From Carposina sasakii (taxonomy: Eukaryota > Arthropoda > Insecta > Lepidoptera > Carposinidae): DNA of 64,000 nt. A program made the position numbers and the translations under genes. Shown one piece after another: positions 32,970 through 45,172 of this stretch (position 1 is the first letter of the stretch; each line of letters begins with the position of its first letter). The notes under the pieces are model-generated. The model ran no database searches. It was given only the letters and a program-made list of their open reading frames with translations, and was not told the origin of the DNA. Location: contig CP053171.1 in NCBI GenBank assembly GCA_014607495.2, forward strand, positions 682,001-746,000, given 5' to 3'.

Positions 32970-34021
32970 TGTGACGCCACCAGCGACGTCACAAGGGAGA
33001 TGGCAGAGTCACAGCTGCGAACGAGGCGAGAGACCGGAGGGGACGCAGCACCGCCCGCACACACGCGCGCCCCGCCAGCATCCCGCAAGCGACTCCCGCA
33101 TTCCGCGGACGATTCCCGCATCCCGTGAGCGACAACCGCGTCCCGCTCACCCCGCTACCGACCGCCGCCAACGAAGCAATAAAACTTGTTGGAAAAGCCG
33201 CGCGCCAAGCATTCACGTTCGGTGGTTAGTGCCCTCTGCACGTCCGCGTCAGCTACCGGAGGTGAATGCCCACGTCCTCAATTTGCCAGGTGCAAAGCCC
33301 TAGTCGTCTAGTTGTTAAAGGGACCTTTGATTCGGGTAAAGATCGTGTCAGGACCCCGAAACCATTAGATCCAACTAGTGCAGGACGTTCCGCGATACGG
33401 GTCACCGACGCCGAAGGTGCATTCCCGCTTTTTGCACGTCCTCGGAATAACCGAGTCCACGCCGTCTGACTGTCAGGCGAACCTTTGATTCGGGTAAAGA
33501 TCGTGTCAGGTTCTCTGACCGTCAGGCATAGCCGTGGACAGGACGTTTCATACCCGCGCCGTAGACGCTCATCCAGCTCGCGCTCCCGCCGCGTATGTCC
33601 CGTTGTTCCGCTCGTACCGCGACCGAGCCCGCCAGTTAGTTTCCCGAGGGAAGTCATCTACTTCCCTAAGCTATGTATAGTCTAGATTGTGAATAAGTGA
33701 ATGTACCTAAGTGATTGTAATTACAAACCTATAGTTTGCCCTCCGCAATCCTTGTATAGTCTGGCCTTCCGCCTGTTGACTACATCTAGTGTTACAAACC
33801 GCGTCCATAGTCAGGTCCCGTGACTGACGTAAACCCATGTACTGGATGATCATTAACTAAATTAAGATTATACGTGAACGAATGTGTATCGTGTGTTTCT
33901 CTCACTATCCCGACCCCCAAACTCTGTTCACTCAGAAATCCCTAATCTAGCCCCCCCGGCTGGGTCATAGGGAGTAGCCCGGCGTACCCCAAATTCATCC
34001 CTTGGAATACACCGCGTTACA
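32970..34021 (+). repeat. 3' LTR
   Basis: 1052 bp, near-identical to the 5' LTR, including the 30-bp internal direct repeat. Confidence 0.92.
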
Positions 34022-34303
34022 GCTTAAATAGTTAAAACTATTTTGTGTTGCTGGCATGTAACCTATATTTTCTGAGGTAGAGTGAGAGGTTGCGTAGAAG
34101 AGTAAAAGAGCAGAACTACCTTATTATTCTACTACTGCGGAATGGTAGGTGTGAAAAGTGAGGCCATGTTGTCTTCCTCGCACTTTACCCGCATTTGTTA
34201 AAATAGAGTGAGAAGCAGAGAAAAGAAAGGATACCTAACTACTAATATAACTACTATTGTAGTATCATTATCTATCAAAACAAAAGTTTAAAATATCCGT
34301 ATT

Positions 34304-34412
34304 CTGAGGGGTAAGTACGAACCTCTCGATAGTCCGTAACGCTAGCGTCAAACTGTCAAATTACATTGATTTTGCTAGCGTTATGCCGCGTAAAAAGATT
34401 CCTGCTTACCCC
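34304..34412. repeat. Small foldback repeat (copy of 18615)
   Basis: Left part GGGGTAAGTACGAACCTCTC and right part GATTCCTGCTTACCCCACTG share inverted GGGTAAG ends. GCTAGCGTTATGCCGCGTAA pairs with the left CGTAACGCTAGCG. Confidence 0.55.
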
Positions 34413-34414
34413 AC

Positions 34415-36110
34415 TGAAAACTACTTGGCCTGTAAAAATTTAATGAAATTTGTTAGAACAGGAGACGATCGCTAATAAATAATAATTACTCAAAATCCCA
34501 CGGGAACAAAAAATAACGGGAATTCCAAAGTACAGGCTAACAAAGTCGTAGGCGTTCGCTAGTAAAATTACAATCTTAATTACAGTAGACTTCACTGTCC
34601 CGAATTTCACTTTGCTTTATTAGACCCTAATTTTATAATAATTAATTAGTAAATCTTAGTTATTTCGCTGTTATTTTGATAATTTTATCGTGTTAAAAGT
34701 TGTTGTCCATCACGTTTCTTGAATGATTTATGATACATTTATGCCAGTTTCTAGAGAAATTCGCAAAATACTTAAGTAGATTATGTACCTATTTACAATT
34801 TTTTTTAAAAATAAACAACACTTCAAGTCTCAACTTTTGTAGATATATGGAAGAAGATGGAAGAGATCTCTGGTAGATGCATCTCTTATGTTGTATGCCA
34901 TATTTATTTTTGTGTATGTGCAATAAAGAATAAGAATATATTCTGGTTCTCTACGAGTATAGTGATACTTCTTTTGTTACAGCCTGTAGTACTGTATACT
35001 TCATCAGCAAGTAATTACCTTCTAGCCATTATAATAAAAATGCGAACAATTTAGGTTAGGGATGTTTGTTTTTAATTGAAAAAAAAACTTAATTCGTAAA
35101 AATATTTTTGTTAAAAGAGTTGAGAAATCCATGCTTTTATAATGTAGGTAGAGTAGGTATTAGTGTATACAAGGTGTTCTTGCCTACAGGGTGTATCATA
35201 CGTGTCATAACAATGCTGTGCTATAAATAGGAAATAGGCACACGTTTGACATCAATGGACGTTCAATTTATACTTACTTGCTGGAAAAATACCTATGTAG
35301 GTAAAGAAAAAAAGCTTACGGTTTCCAAGGATAGCTGTTCCTTTACTCAGTAGTGCATGCAGGAGTCTGTAGGTATAGATAGAAAGAGATTAGGTACATA
35401 CATTTATTGGGGTCACACTCGGGAAAGATGACGTTGAAACTAGCTACTTAAATCCTTTTTTTTTTCTAAAAAAACCATACATTCTCATTTACAATATACT
35501 GTTTTTTTTACTGATAAAAACATTTTTCCGGGATAAAAAGTAGCCTATATGTTAAGTGGGACCTGTCACAATATATGCCTGAAAACTGCATCGCAATCGG
35601 TCCAGCCGTTTCTGCGATTAGCGTGCACAAACATCGATCCGTTACAGTTTTATTATATGTATAGAATATAGAATAACTCATTTATTAGCTCTAAAGCACA
35701 CTAGCACTGACATGTGTTGGTATTGATTTCTATATATAGTAACATAAAAAGACATTGTATAATACCTACCTACTGTATCTCGCAGCCTTGAAAAAGGTTA
35801 CGTGTAACTATAACTTTAAACATTTGATAACAATTTCCATTGATTCTTACATGTCTCTATTATTATTTCAAGGAAATAAACAAATATTTTTGCTATGTTT
35901 ATTTATTTTTCCTATGAATATTAAACTAAAAGCATTATCAAGGTTACCTATAGTAAAATAGATTTTTTGTATAATCATGTTTTGGTGCCTAACTACAATA
36001 ATATTATTTGTCCTTGATTAATTGTTACTATTAATCTTTTATATTGCCAAATCACATAAATGATATTTTATTTCCGCGTTATTCGGAAATGCTTTTAGTA
36101 AGACAATTTC
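34415..36110. other. Intergenic, AT-rich
   Basis: Contains a reversed family B copy at 35516-35665 (ATTTTTCCGGGATAAAAAGT to TTTTATTATATGTATAGAAT). Otherwise there is no recognisable feature. Confidence 0.5.
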
Positions 36111-36117
36111 TTTAAGA

Positions 36118-36490
36118 CTGGGTGTAAAAAGACAACTTTGTTCTTTTAATACCTCGTATTCTTTGTAACATCACAATATTTTTTTTCTATGGAAGCACCC
36201 CTGGGAAACCACGGGTTTCCAAGATATTGACGTCCAAAGTTACATTAATATTATAATTTTTTTTTACATAAATCTATCTGAAATCGGTTAACAAACATTT
36301 TTTTCAAAGATACCATGTCAAAATGTTATAATGTTAGTTTTGTTGGTACATTTGTACTTTGCGCATCAAACGAATACCTACGTTGCTTGCAATAAAATGA
36401 CAGTATTTTCTTTGTCGTTTCCCAGGGTTGGTTGGTAACCTTACAAAGAATACGAGGTATTAAAAAACATTGTTGTCTTTCTACACCCTG
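36118..36490. mobile_element. MITE with about 45-bp inverted ends
   Basis: The left end CTGGGTGTAAAAAGACAACT and right-end inverse CAGGGTGTAGAAAGACAACA continue into a shared TTTTAATACCTCGTATTCTT. 373 bp, with TA on the right side and the left TA mutated. Confidence 0.78.
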
Positions 36491-36654
36491 TATAAGTAAC
36501 TACTTATCTTAATTTTGGCATAAAAGAGAAACTTCAATAGTTCTCCTAGATTTTGTCTTTAGGCGATCTCGACCAAAAACATTACCACCAACCAGGCATA
36601 GAAAGAACATATAAAAAATTATAATGTACAAATAAGTATGCTTTCATGCCTTTA

Positions 36655-36850
36655 CCTGTGTTGATGTGGCGCTTCACTAGAATACGAGTAAGTACATCAT
36701 CTAAAGTCGACTAAGGAACTCGGGCGTTCTCTCAGGCGATAAGCTAGCAACTTGTCACTGACCATTGACATCTGTTCTCGCTAAGCTAGGTGTGGCTGCG
36801 GGATTCTTTATGATCCTGCAGTTCTCGCTCTCGGGAACACAGCTGTGTGT
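36655..36850 (-). repeat. Dispersed repeat family G
   Basis: GCGCTTCACTAGAATACGAG, AGGCGATAAGCTAGCAACTT, CGGGATTCTTTATGATCCTG and GGGAACACAGCTGTGTGTGT, inverted relative to 13540. Confidence 0.65.
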
Positions 36851-37439
36851 GTATGGAGGTATGCTTTCATGTTGAAGAAATGAATCGATTTCTTGATTTT
36901 AGAGGAAGACTATCTTAAGGAAAATGTGAACACGATAATGTTAAATTATTTCTCATCTCGCTGGAATTTGCTGAGTCAGCTATTTTAAGTGGATATAGTA
37001 AGCTGGTGTCATCAAATGACGCTTAGGTACATGACTGGGATGCACTTAAACAGTATTAGATTTTTGCCAAAGAAAGTGTAAACGAAAGTGCAAAGCAAGG
37101 GAAGAGCCGTAGTGAAATGAAGCACGAAATATACCGAGTAGGACGGCAAAGAACTGTGGCAGCTCTCTGCCCTTTCTAGGGAATACGGGACCTTTTTAAT
37201 AAGTACTTTGTTAATCTACCTGCCAGTGGCGCACTCTGTTATGTAACGGACGAATACCTCTGACGTCAGCAGCTTAATGTTACCTACCTATTCACAATGA
37301 CTAATTTTTTTTTGTGTTTGTGCCCGAAAAGCTGCGGAAGGTTTACCCTTTACCACATGGGACTTAATTGACTTATCGGTAAAACGTAGTAAGTATGTCA
37401 ATTTGTAAACTTCTAGTCAATTTATTTGGTTAGCTATAC

Positions 37440-37975
37440 ACATAGGTAGATACACACGGCTGTGATCCTAAAAACAGGCAGGTAACTTAGGGTTGCCAAC
37501 CGTCTTGTTTTCCCAGGACTTCTGCTTTTTGGGGTGTCCTGGACATTAAAGTCCTGACACATTCGCTTTCGGCAGATTTTCTAAGGGTGCCGACATCGGG
37601 CAAATAAGCATCAGCGGCACCTCTAGAAGCAAATACGTAGTAACCGGCACTGAATGTGTTAAAGACCTATGTTTTGAAATTCGCACGCCACTAACTCCAT
37701 CCAATCGTATTGTAACAGGGCTCGCACATGTATAGTCCTGGCTTTTAATCGAAATGTCCTGGTATATTTTCCTCCAATCCTGGTTTTCAAAGTTTTGAGA
37801 TAGCAACCCTAATTAGAACTGCAGGATCACAAATTCATGCCACATTCACGACAAATAGCTTGCTCACGCCTGTAAGAATGCTCCTGATTTCCTTACTCAA
37901 CTCTTATGACATGCACGGAAGGAGATGCAGGTAATCTATTCTAGTGAAGACCCGCATCAGCACAGGAGCTATTTG
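37440..37975 (+). repeat. Family G copy split by a hAT-like insert
   Basis: The left part ends ACACGGCTGTGATCC...GGTAACT. The right part resumes TTAGAACTGCAGGATCAC and runs to ATTCTAGTGAAGACCCGCAT. Confidence 0.65.
37488..37811. mobile_element. hAT-like MITE inside family G
   Basis: Starts TAGGGTTGCCAACC and ends GATAGCAACCCTA. 324 bp, with repeated TCCTGG blocks near both ends. No clean target duplication is visible. Ends match the 48482 element. Confidence 0.65.
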
Positions 37976-38524
37976 GTTAATAATATTATATGTTTGTATC
38001 TATTCTTCTGCGTGACCTAGAAGAAGTGAAGTATCAAACTAGACGTTACTACTGTAAATGAAAGGAAAACTCCTTCGGACACATCATCAATCATGCTGAG
38101 TCGCTGGGGCTTCAGATTTTATGGATCCGCTAAAAATACAGACCAGCCCCGTATTATCTAACTAGGTATACTATACGCCAACGCTCCTGGCACGCACTGC
38201 CACGTTCTATGACTGCGTGTGCCAGAAGGGTTGGCATACCTATAGTATAATAAAAGCAATGCGTTAGCAAAAATTTTACAAAAAGCAATAACTTGTAAAA
38301 TTTGTATGGAGTAACAGCAATATTAAAGGAATTTGACATTTCAATGCGAATATCAGACAATTAACGATGTATTTGCTTCTGCAAGATACGTAAATTACGT
38401 AATCAGCCTGCGGAAGGGTAATCGCGCTATTTTTGAATGTGTTTGTCAAAACTCAACCACAATCTAAAACGTTAATGTTATGCACATTTCATACCAGGCT
38501 AAATTTTGACAAAGTTAGTAATAA

Positions 38525-38605
38525 GTATGATGATCTCCGACCGTATTTCGGCCAAGGCGACCAATCTCTACGAAGATTGGCCAGGTACGCAGGAGATATT
38601 ATAGT
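38525..38605 (+). repeat. Dispersed repeat family I, partial
   Basis: ATGATCTCCGACCGTATTTC to CAGGAGATATTATAGTGCAC. Confidence 0.65.
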
Positions 38606-38804
38606 GCACATAATAAGTAATAAAGTAATAAGTATATACTCATAGGTAATGTCAAATGGACACAGGCAAAGCAAAAGCTAAACCCAAGCTAAACTATAAT
38701 ATAACTAAAAACGTTTCGTTGATATGTTCATAACAGGAGGTTTGTTTATTACCTATTCACGCTTTATCTACACAAGCAATGTTAATGATTTTTTTTATAA
38801 CATA

Positions 38805-39244
38805 CAGGGTGTTTGTGACAGCCAGGCAAATATTGATACCAATATTCGCAGGACACTTCCAAAATTTTCCGTCATTTTTTTTCATTTTTTCAGGGTTAAA
38901 ATAGTTTATTTCGTTTAATTGGGACTTAGATAATGACTTAAAAATAAAATTTTATACAGAAGATGTTTTTCAAAAAAAAAGTTGCCCTCAAAAAAGTTCA
39001 AATAACTGATCAATCCTAATTGAGAGTCGCAAGTGATCCAAAAAACACCAATGTGTCATACAATAACCAATAAGCCCATTTAATTAGTCACAGGATTGTC
39101 CGATACAATTGGCGCGGAGAGCAAAGATCACTGATAATCAAATCAATAATATATTATCTGCGAGTAAAAACACTGTCGTATTACTCAACACAATGGTACT
39201 TTTGTTCAGCAATTCAGTATATTCCTGGCTGTCACCCACACTGA
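38805..39244. mobile_element. MITE family E, copy 3
   Basis: CAGGGTGTTTGTGACAGCCA at the left after TA. The right end (CTGGCTGTCACCCACACTGA) is slightly decayed. Confidence 0.72.
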
Positions 39245-39249
39245 GAGTA

Positions 39250-40170
39250 CGGCGAATATAGGCTACATGCTGTAGTCCACATGAACGAAGCCGCAGGCAA
39301 CAGCTAGTAAAGTAATAAAGCAAAACAATTAAAATTACTGTAACATTCAAACTTTTGTTACATTTCATAAAATTCCGTGCGGTTTTGTCAAGCCATTTTG
39401 AGCCGTAACACTAATGGGATAGATACAATGGCATAGCACACAACTGCGAATGAAATTATAATTATTATACAGAAACAGTTTTGGACCGTATTGTTCTTTG
39501 CTAACTGTACCACCTTTGGCAGTAGCGACAGCAAATAAATTTTTAATGATAGCGAAAAAATGTTTTGCGCAACATTCCTAAGTCATATCTTGAGAAACGA
39601 ATAAAGAATTTATTATTATACAAGCAATTGAAATATAAAAAAATCTCATATTTTTTGTTTTGATGCGATTTATTGAGAAAAGGAATAAATAATATTGTTT
39701 TATACCATTTTTTATTACCGCATTAAGCGGAAATTCTAATTCACAAAAAAATTTCGCCATTTGATTTATACCCACTTTATAAATACTAATCATTTCATTT
39801 TGTATTGTAGAAATCCAATCATAAATTAATACATTTATGAGATAAAGTTACGTCAAAACACCAACCAACTCCTATATATTTTACAAACTAATCAAATTTT
39901 TGATAAAGTAAACAATTTATTCAAAAATATATTCATGAAAATATTAGAAATTTCATTTATAAGCGTTAATTAAATTTTAATTTATTAAAAGGTTGGTATC
40001 TGTTATTCTGGTGACGCTACCCTTGCCACCTTGGTAAACGTGAGACGATTTTTGGTTAAATAGTGATACGATAAAAGTTTTATCGATAAAAATATTTATA
40101 ATTTTATTCGATGTAACATTGCTTAACCTTGTTATAGGGTGCGTGTATACGTAGATAAGGTTAATTTGTG
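39250..40170. other. Intergenic, AT-rich
   Basis: Nothing recognisable beyond short AT-rich runs. Reading frames here are short and not protein-like. Confidence 0.45.
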
Positions 40171-40179
40171 GCTCTAGAC

Positions 40180-40374
40180 CAGAGATTCCCGAACTTTTAT
40201 TCCTCATAGACCCCTTTCAAAAGTTATCTGGTTCTGGTGGACCCCCTGGACCCCCTACAGGCCCACATCACATACAAATTAAATGTGAACCCTCATTTTT
40301 CACGCCAACGTAGACCCCCATCGAGTCTCCTGTGGACCCCTGGGGGTCCACCTGGACCACTTTGGGAACCACTG
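40180..40374. mobile_element. hAT-type MITE with 8-bp target duplication
   Basis: 195 bp from CAGAGATTCCCGAACTTT to CTTTGGGAACCACTG, flanked by perfect CTCTAGAC at 40172-40179 and 40375-40382. Interior rich in GACCCCC/GTGGACC blocks. Confidence 0.88.
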
Positions 40375-40625
40375 CTCTAGACGGATAATAGCAAAAACTT
40401 TTATTTGATACATATGTAAATACATATGTTTTTAAGTTTTTTCTTCCTACCAATCTCTATTATGATTTTTCCTCTCTACGTATCACTGGCGAAATAATGG
40501 TGCGTGGAATATAATATTGTTTATTTTATTTATTTACACACACATACACAAAAATAGAATTAAAATACTCATCTATGTACATACTATACATACATAATAT
40601 ACACAAGGCTGTTCCCAGGAATGAA

Positions 40626-40689
40626 GTAGCCTGAACTGCAGGATCGCAATGAAGGAAGTAGCCTGAACTGCAGGATCGCGATGAAGGAA
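40626..40689 (+). repeat. 32-bp tandem duplication
   Basis: Two copies of a unit starting GTAGCCTGAACTGCAGGATC (40626-40657 and 40658-40689), within a family G piece. Confidence 0.85.
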
Positions 40690-40799
40690 GTCAAATGGGT
40701 CAGATATGTCAAAGACTCAGATATAACGTAACAATTCAACGTATGCTAGATGTAACTATCAATCTTTGACACGAATGAATTGACATTATATTTGTCACT

Positions 40800-41058
40800 C
40801 TGTTCCCTTGGTCCCCATGTCACCTTGACTTATCGACAATATAATAATAAATATCGATATCGAAACCTGCCCATCATTTTTCGACCCTTCTTCGATCTGA
40901 CTCCACTCAAGCTTCTGAATCACATTTGATTTGTCGCCATGTTTCCATGGTCCCCATGTCTTGTCATAATTCCAGGTTCGTCATATCGATATCGATACCA
41001 GCCCATCACTTTTCGACCCTTCTTCGATCTGACTCCACTCGAGCTCCTGATTGATCCC
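40800..41058 (+). repeat. Imperfect tandem duplication, about 135 bp
   Basis: GGTCCCCATGTC, ATATCGATATCGA and TTTCGACCCTTCTTCGATCT occur in the same order in both halves (about 40800-40925 and 40938-41058). Confidence 0.8.
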
Positions 41059-41059
41059 G

Positions 41060-41750
41060 CATACCGCCGAATACTTAGTTACATCCACTAATTGTTTTAC
41101 CGGGTTAATGTAGGGGAATTTCGATCGGTATTGATTTCAGTGAAAATATTTTCAGGACGGATAGGTTTATTTACGGAGCAACGATGTAGGTTTACTACTT
41201 ATATATATGTAGAGTAGTTGTAGACATAAAGCATGTTATTTACAGGTGATAAATAAAGCAAAAAGACTTCAAAAATGGGTAATTCATACATAGGTAGGAT
41301 TTTATATTATTTAATTGACGTCTTCACATACACAGGGGACACATTCGCGTGAGTGAACACCCAAGATTCTCAGTCGACTCTAACCACATGCACGAAAGGA
41401 GATACAGCTGATGTATTCTAGTGGAAAACGTTTCAATTAACTTTTTATAGATACCTAACCTAATTAATTACATATATGTTTGAATATTAAGGTCATATAA
41501 TTAAATATCTGTAGACAAATTTATATTTTTGGAATACGGAAATAGTAATAAAAATAGGTAGATATAATTTCTGATCCTCAAAAATTTATAGTCATCCTCG
41601 ATTTCACGCAATATCACTAGGGATTACTGAACGAAATGAGATAAAATTACATCTTGAGAACATCTCGAATCCCAGAGCGAGCGTTAACTTGCTGATAGTT
41701 TTTTGACATCGAAATTTTTTCCTTTTACTTTCCACTAAAACATTTTTGGA
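41060..41750. other. Intergenic
   Basis: A family G scrap near 41340-41420 (ATGCACGAAAGGAGATACAG). Otherwise AT-rich with no feature. Confidence 0.45.
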
Positions 41751-41755
41751 ATTAA

Positions 41756-42030
41756 CATACATACATTCATACATATAATCACGCCTTCATCCCTTACGGA
41801 GTAGGCAGAGCACCAAGGGCCGATAGAACCACATGGTGCTACTTCTGACCAATTTTGAGGGTATAGTTGAGATGTACAAGTTCGGTTGGTAGTGACAGGT
41901 GGTCAGCGCATCGCCTACAAAACACCAAGACCCTCTTGTCCCTCTACTGACTTGTACAGTATGCCCGAGAGGAGAAGCAGCTGTCGTATTATACGTTTTT
42001 TTTTCACTCCCAGAGCAGCATAGAAGATTA
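41756..42030 (+). repeat. Dispersed repeat family F, full copy
   Basis: TAATCACGCCTTCATCCCTT through CGCCTACAAAACACCAAGAC to CACTCCCAGAGCAGCATAGA, about 275 bp. Confidence 0.75.
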
Positions 42031-42084
42031 GATTTAGTAAGTACATTACTATATGATGAAAATTATACTCATAATATACCCACA

Positions 42085-42290
42085 TTTTATGCTGATGCGG
42101 GGCTTCACTAGACCATCAGCTGCATCTCCTAACACATTTTACGACTGAAGAATTCATGGCCGTCTTCTCAGGTGATGAACTAGCAACTTGTCACTGATCT
42201 CTCACATCTGGCCCCGCTATCTTTAACGTGGCTGCAGAAAAGGAGATCCTGCGGTTCTTGTTATCTAGTTTTAGAAACATAGTCGAGTGT
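42085..42290 (-). repeat. Dispersed repeat family G
   Basis: GATGCGGGGCTTCACTAGAC, TGATGAACTAGCAACTTGTC and AACGTGGCTGCAGAAAAGGA. Confidence 0.65.
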
Positions 42291-42478
42291 GTATGTATGT
42301 ATGTATTTAAATATCTAAGGGAGAGTATGAAAATATAATTTACAAACATAAGCAACCACAGAACAACATCCTATGAACTATTACATAAGATGAACCACCA
42401 GTGATACAAGTTACTTAGTTCAGAAGCAAATAAAAAATATCTTGACTAAGATAAATTTATAAAAACACTTCTCCATTA

Positions 42479-43589
42479 ATGGTCTGTTATGATAGACTCT
42501 GGGAGAAGTTACATAATGCCAATGTACCCGGGGATCTGGTGGCTCTTTTTAAATACTGGTATGAGAATCAAATCAAGCATGTAAGGTGGGTAGGTAACTA
42601 CTCCGATGTGTACAGGTTGGAGTGCGGTCTGAGACAAGGTAGTTTGACCTCACCTAAGCTTTTCAACCTGTACATTAACGAGCTAGTTGAGGGACTGAGC
42701 AAAACAACAAAAATAGGTTGCTCGATTGATGGTACCATCATAAACAACCTAAGTTATGCGGATGACATAGTCTTGCTCAGTCCATCAATAGGTGCGCTGA
42801 GGAGGCTGCTCTATATGTGTGAGGCTTTTGCTGAGGTTAACGGACTTAGATACAATGAAAGAAAAAGCGAGTTAATGGTCTTTTGGCTGGGTTTAAAGTT
42901 CCAACATTTGTACCACCTGTCCTGTTAAACAGAACCCCTTTAGTAAGAATATCGAGTTTTAAGTATCTAGGTCACGTGGTAACTGATCAGCTGAAAGATA
43001 ATTTGGATTTGGACCGGGAGCGGAGGGCGCTGGCGGTTAGATGTAATATGTTGGCCCGCAGGTTTACTCGGTGTACGGCGCCTGTCAAGATTACTTTATT
43101 CAAGGCGTATTGCCAGACGTTGTGGGCTGACTATACGCAGAAAGCCTATGGCGCCCTACGAGTACAATATAACAATGCCTTCAGGGTGATGTTGGGGCTG
43201 CCGCGTTATTGTAGCGGATCGGGCATGTTCGCGGCGGCGCAAGTCGATGATTTCTACTGCATAATGCGCCGCCGTACGGCAGCTACGGTCCGTCGATTGC
43301 GCGCCAGTCCCAATAGCATCCTGAAGGTATTTTCAGACAGAGTAGACTGCGCACTAATGAAGCATTGGACACCTCTGCATATGCCCACACCTTTTGGGAT
43401 ATCAGTCCTATAACATGCACGACCCCCATTGCTCAGATTGTCAGCTCTTCTTGTATTGTACCTGTGTATCCTATATATTTGTTGTTGTTTTTTTTTTTGT
43501 ACTATACTATACTAACATAAAATTTAAGTTTGTGTAATACTAATACTATGGGCACAAGCCTGAAATAAAAAGATTTTATTTATTTAATA
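42479..43589 (+). pseudogene. 5'-truncated non-LTR retrotransposon (RT C-terminal half)
   Basis: The frame from 42479 to 42928 encodes the RT palm region with GLRQGSLTSPKLFNLYINEL and catalytic LSYADDIVLLSPS. A frameshift near 42880-42930 moves the reading to the frame that ends at 43413, with ISSFKYLGHVVTD, a cysteine/arginine-rich thumb region and CIMRRRTAATVRRLR. The 3' tail ends AATAAAAAGATTTTATTTAT. The endonuclease and N-terminal RT are missing. The clade is not certain (CR1/Rex1-like by look). It interrupts a family C repeat, because the sequences on both sides are contiguous in the copy at 63640-64000. Confidence 0.82.
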
Positions 43590-43862
43590 TAATCCGTTAG
43601 GATATGGTTGATCGTTTCATCTTTAAACATTTTGCTGAGGGATTCAGCTTCGTTTGCTGAGATTTGGCTAGTGTATAGCTATCGGGATGAAGAATAACGT
43701 TGCCAATATGTAATTTAGAAAAGAGATGGTAAAATACGTCATCCGAGTAGTTGACCCGGTGGCTCAGTGGTTATAGCGGCTGGCACGGTTTGCAGTGGTC
43801 GTGGGTTCGATTTCCACTCGGATGAAGAATTTTTTCCATTTTCCTTATTAATAATTTTATAA
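43590..43862 (+). repeat. Family C composite repeat with tRNA-like head
   Basis: CCGTTAGGATATGGTTGATC to ATCCGAGTAG, then tRNA-like GGTGGCTCAGTGG and GGTTCGATTTCC, then CCTTATTAATAATTTTATAA. Inverted long copy at 63645-64000. Confidence 0.72.
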
Positions 43863-44029
43863 ATAAAAAATTAAATGTCGCTTTCAAATTCATTTATTTG
43901 TGGATCACAGGTGTTTACAATAGGTCTAACATAATACATTAAATAGGGATCTCTGTGTCCCGCCCACTGGGCATACGAATTAGTTTTCAGTTGTAAGTTA
44001 TCTTTAACTGTGCCTGAAGGAGGGTAATG

Positions 44030-44282
44030 GTTCAGCCTATTGCAGTCCACTGCTGGACGTAGGCCTCCCCCAAGGCACGCCACAAGACTGCCATGGGGGT
44101 ATTTGCCCATAGTCACCACGCTGGGCAGGCGGGTTGGTGACCGCAGTTTGTATTTTGGCCTATGTTGTCAACACGGGAGGCGCTGCTGCCCACCTCCCGG
44201 AAACCCTTAATCGCCTCGTATGATACCCACGGCAGACATAGGGTGGTACGAATTCTACTCTGCCCGCACCACGCGAGAGGTA
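44030..44282 (-). repeat. SINE family A, long copy
   Basis: CAGCCTATTGCAGTCCACTG to CTACTCTGCCCGCACCACGC, about 250 bp, among the longest copies here. Confidence 0.75.
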
Positions 44283-44289
44283 TCATTAG

Positions 44290-45165
44290 ATTTATATTAG
44301 TCATGAGAGTGACAGTGGGTTAAAAATTTATACGCAGTCGGTTTTTTTTTTCTTTAAGTAAAAGAGGTTATTATACATAGTTATTCACACCGAAAAGCTC
44401 TGTGTGAGGATAGATTAACGTGTTTTGTGAAGTGTGTACTACGTATTTAGATTTCTATCGATAGACCTCGCCCGAGTAACCAAAGCGTATTCTGATGTCA
44501 GGAATCTAACCGGCAGGCGATTTTGCAACTTGCAATCGGTCGCAATAGCTCTCAATAGATAGTCGCTTTCAAATTTGGTATTATCCTACTAGATTAAAAA
44601 GTCAGTGCACCATACTGCTTGATTAAAAAGAAAGAAATAAAGAAAGAAATTATTAATTCAGCATTCAAAAATGTTTCACAATACAGCCAAACAGAAAAAA
44701 ATAATTATGCTGAAATGGACCCAGCTCACCATACAGCTGCAGACCAAAACAGATGGCATGTAGGGCTGGTTTTCAGCTGAATTACAGAATAGGGTTTCTT
44801 GGAATCAGTCGCGAAGTCGTCTTTTGACGTTTAGCGACCGGTTGCCGACCAATCGCAAGTTACAAATACTGCCGGATACCCAATATACAAGCCCACATTA
44901 CACATATTTGAAATCGCAAAGGGGTTGTATGTATACAATCAGGTAATACAATCTGATTATCTAAACTTCTTGTATTCATACAATGCGGATTCTTTACTAG
45001 TAAGTTTGATTGCTCTTGTTTTACGATCCAAGGTTATTCGAATTTGAGTATATCACATAGCAATACGTAGATGGAGTTTACTTAAGTCAATGTAGTTTGT
45101 TAAATTACTGAATGGTTTGTGAGTGTATTTGTTATAAATGAAATAAAATGATTATTTATTTAACA
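44290..45165. other. Intergenic
   Basis: No repeat landmark or coding frame recognised. Confidence 0.4.
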
Positions 45166-45172
45166 GATTATA

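Larger units (their letters stand above)
28492..34021 (+). mobile_element. Ty3/gypsy-type LTR retrotransposon, internally deleted
   Basis: Two long terminal repeats of about 1.05 kb (28492-29540 and 32970-34021), each TGTGACGCC to GCGTTACA, bound a 3.4-kb interior. A 4-bp target duplication GCTT flanks it (28488-28491 and 34022-34025). A tRNA primer-binding site and polypurine tract sit at the expected places. The LTRs differ only by scattered single-base changes, so the insertion is recent. The interior keeps gag-protease and integrase ends but no reverse transcriptase. Confidence 0.93.

Noticed and set aside
37488..37811. 8-bp target duplication for this hAT-like element
   Set aside because: The flanks AGGTAACT and ATTAGAAC do not match, so I claim the element from its ends only.
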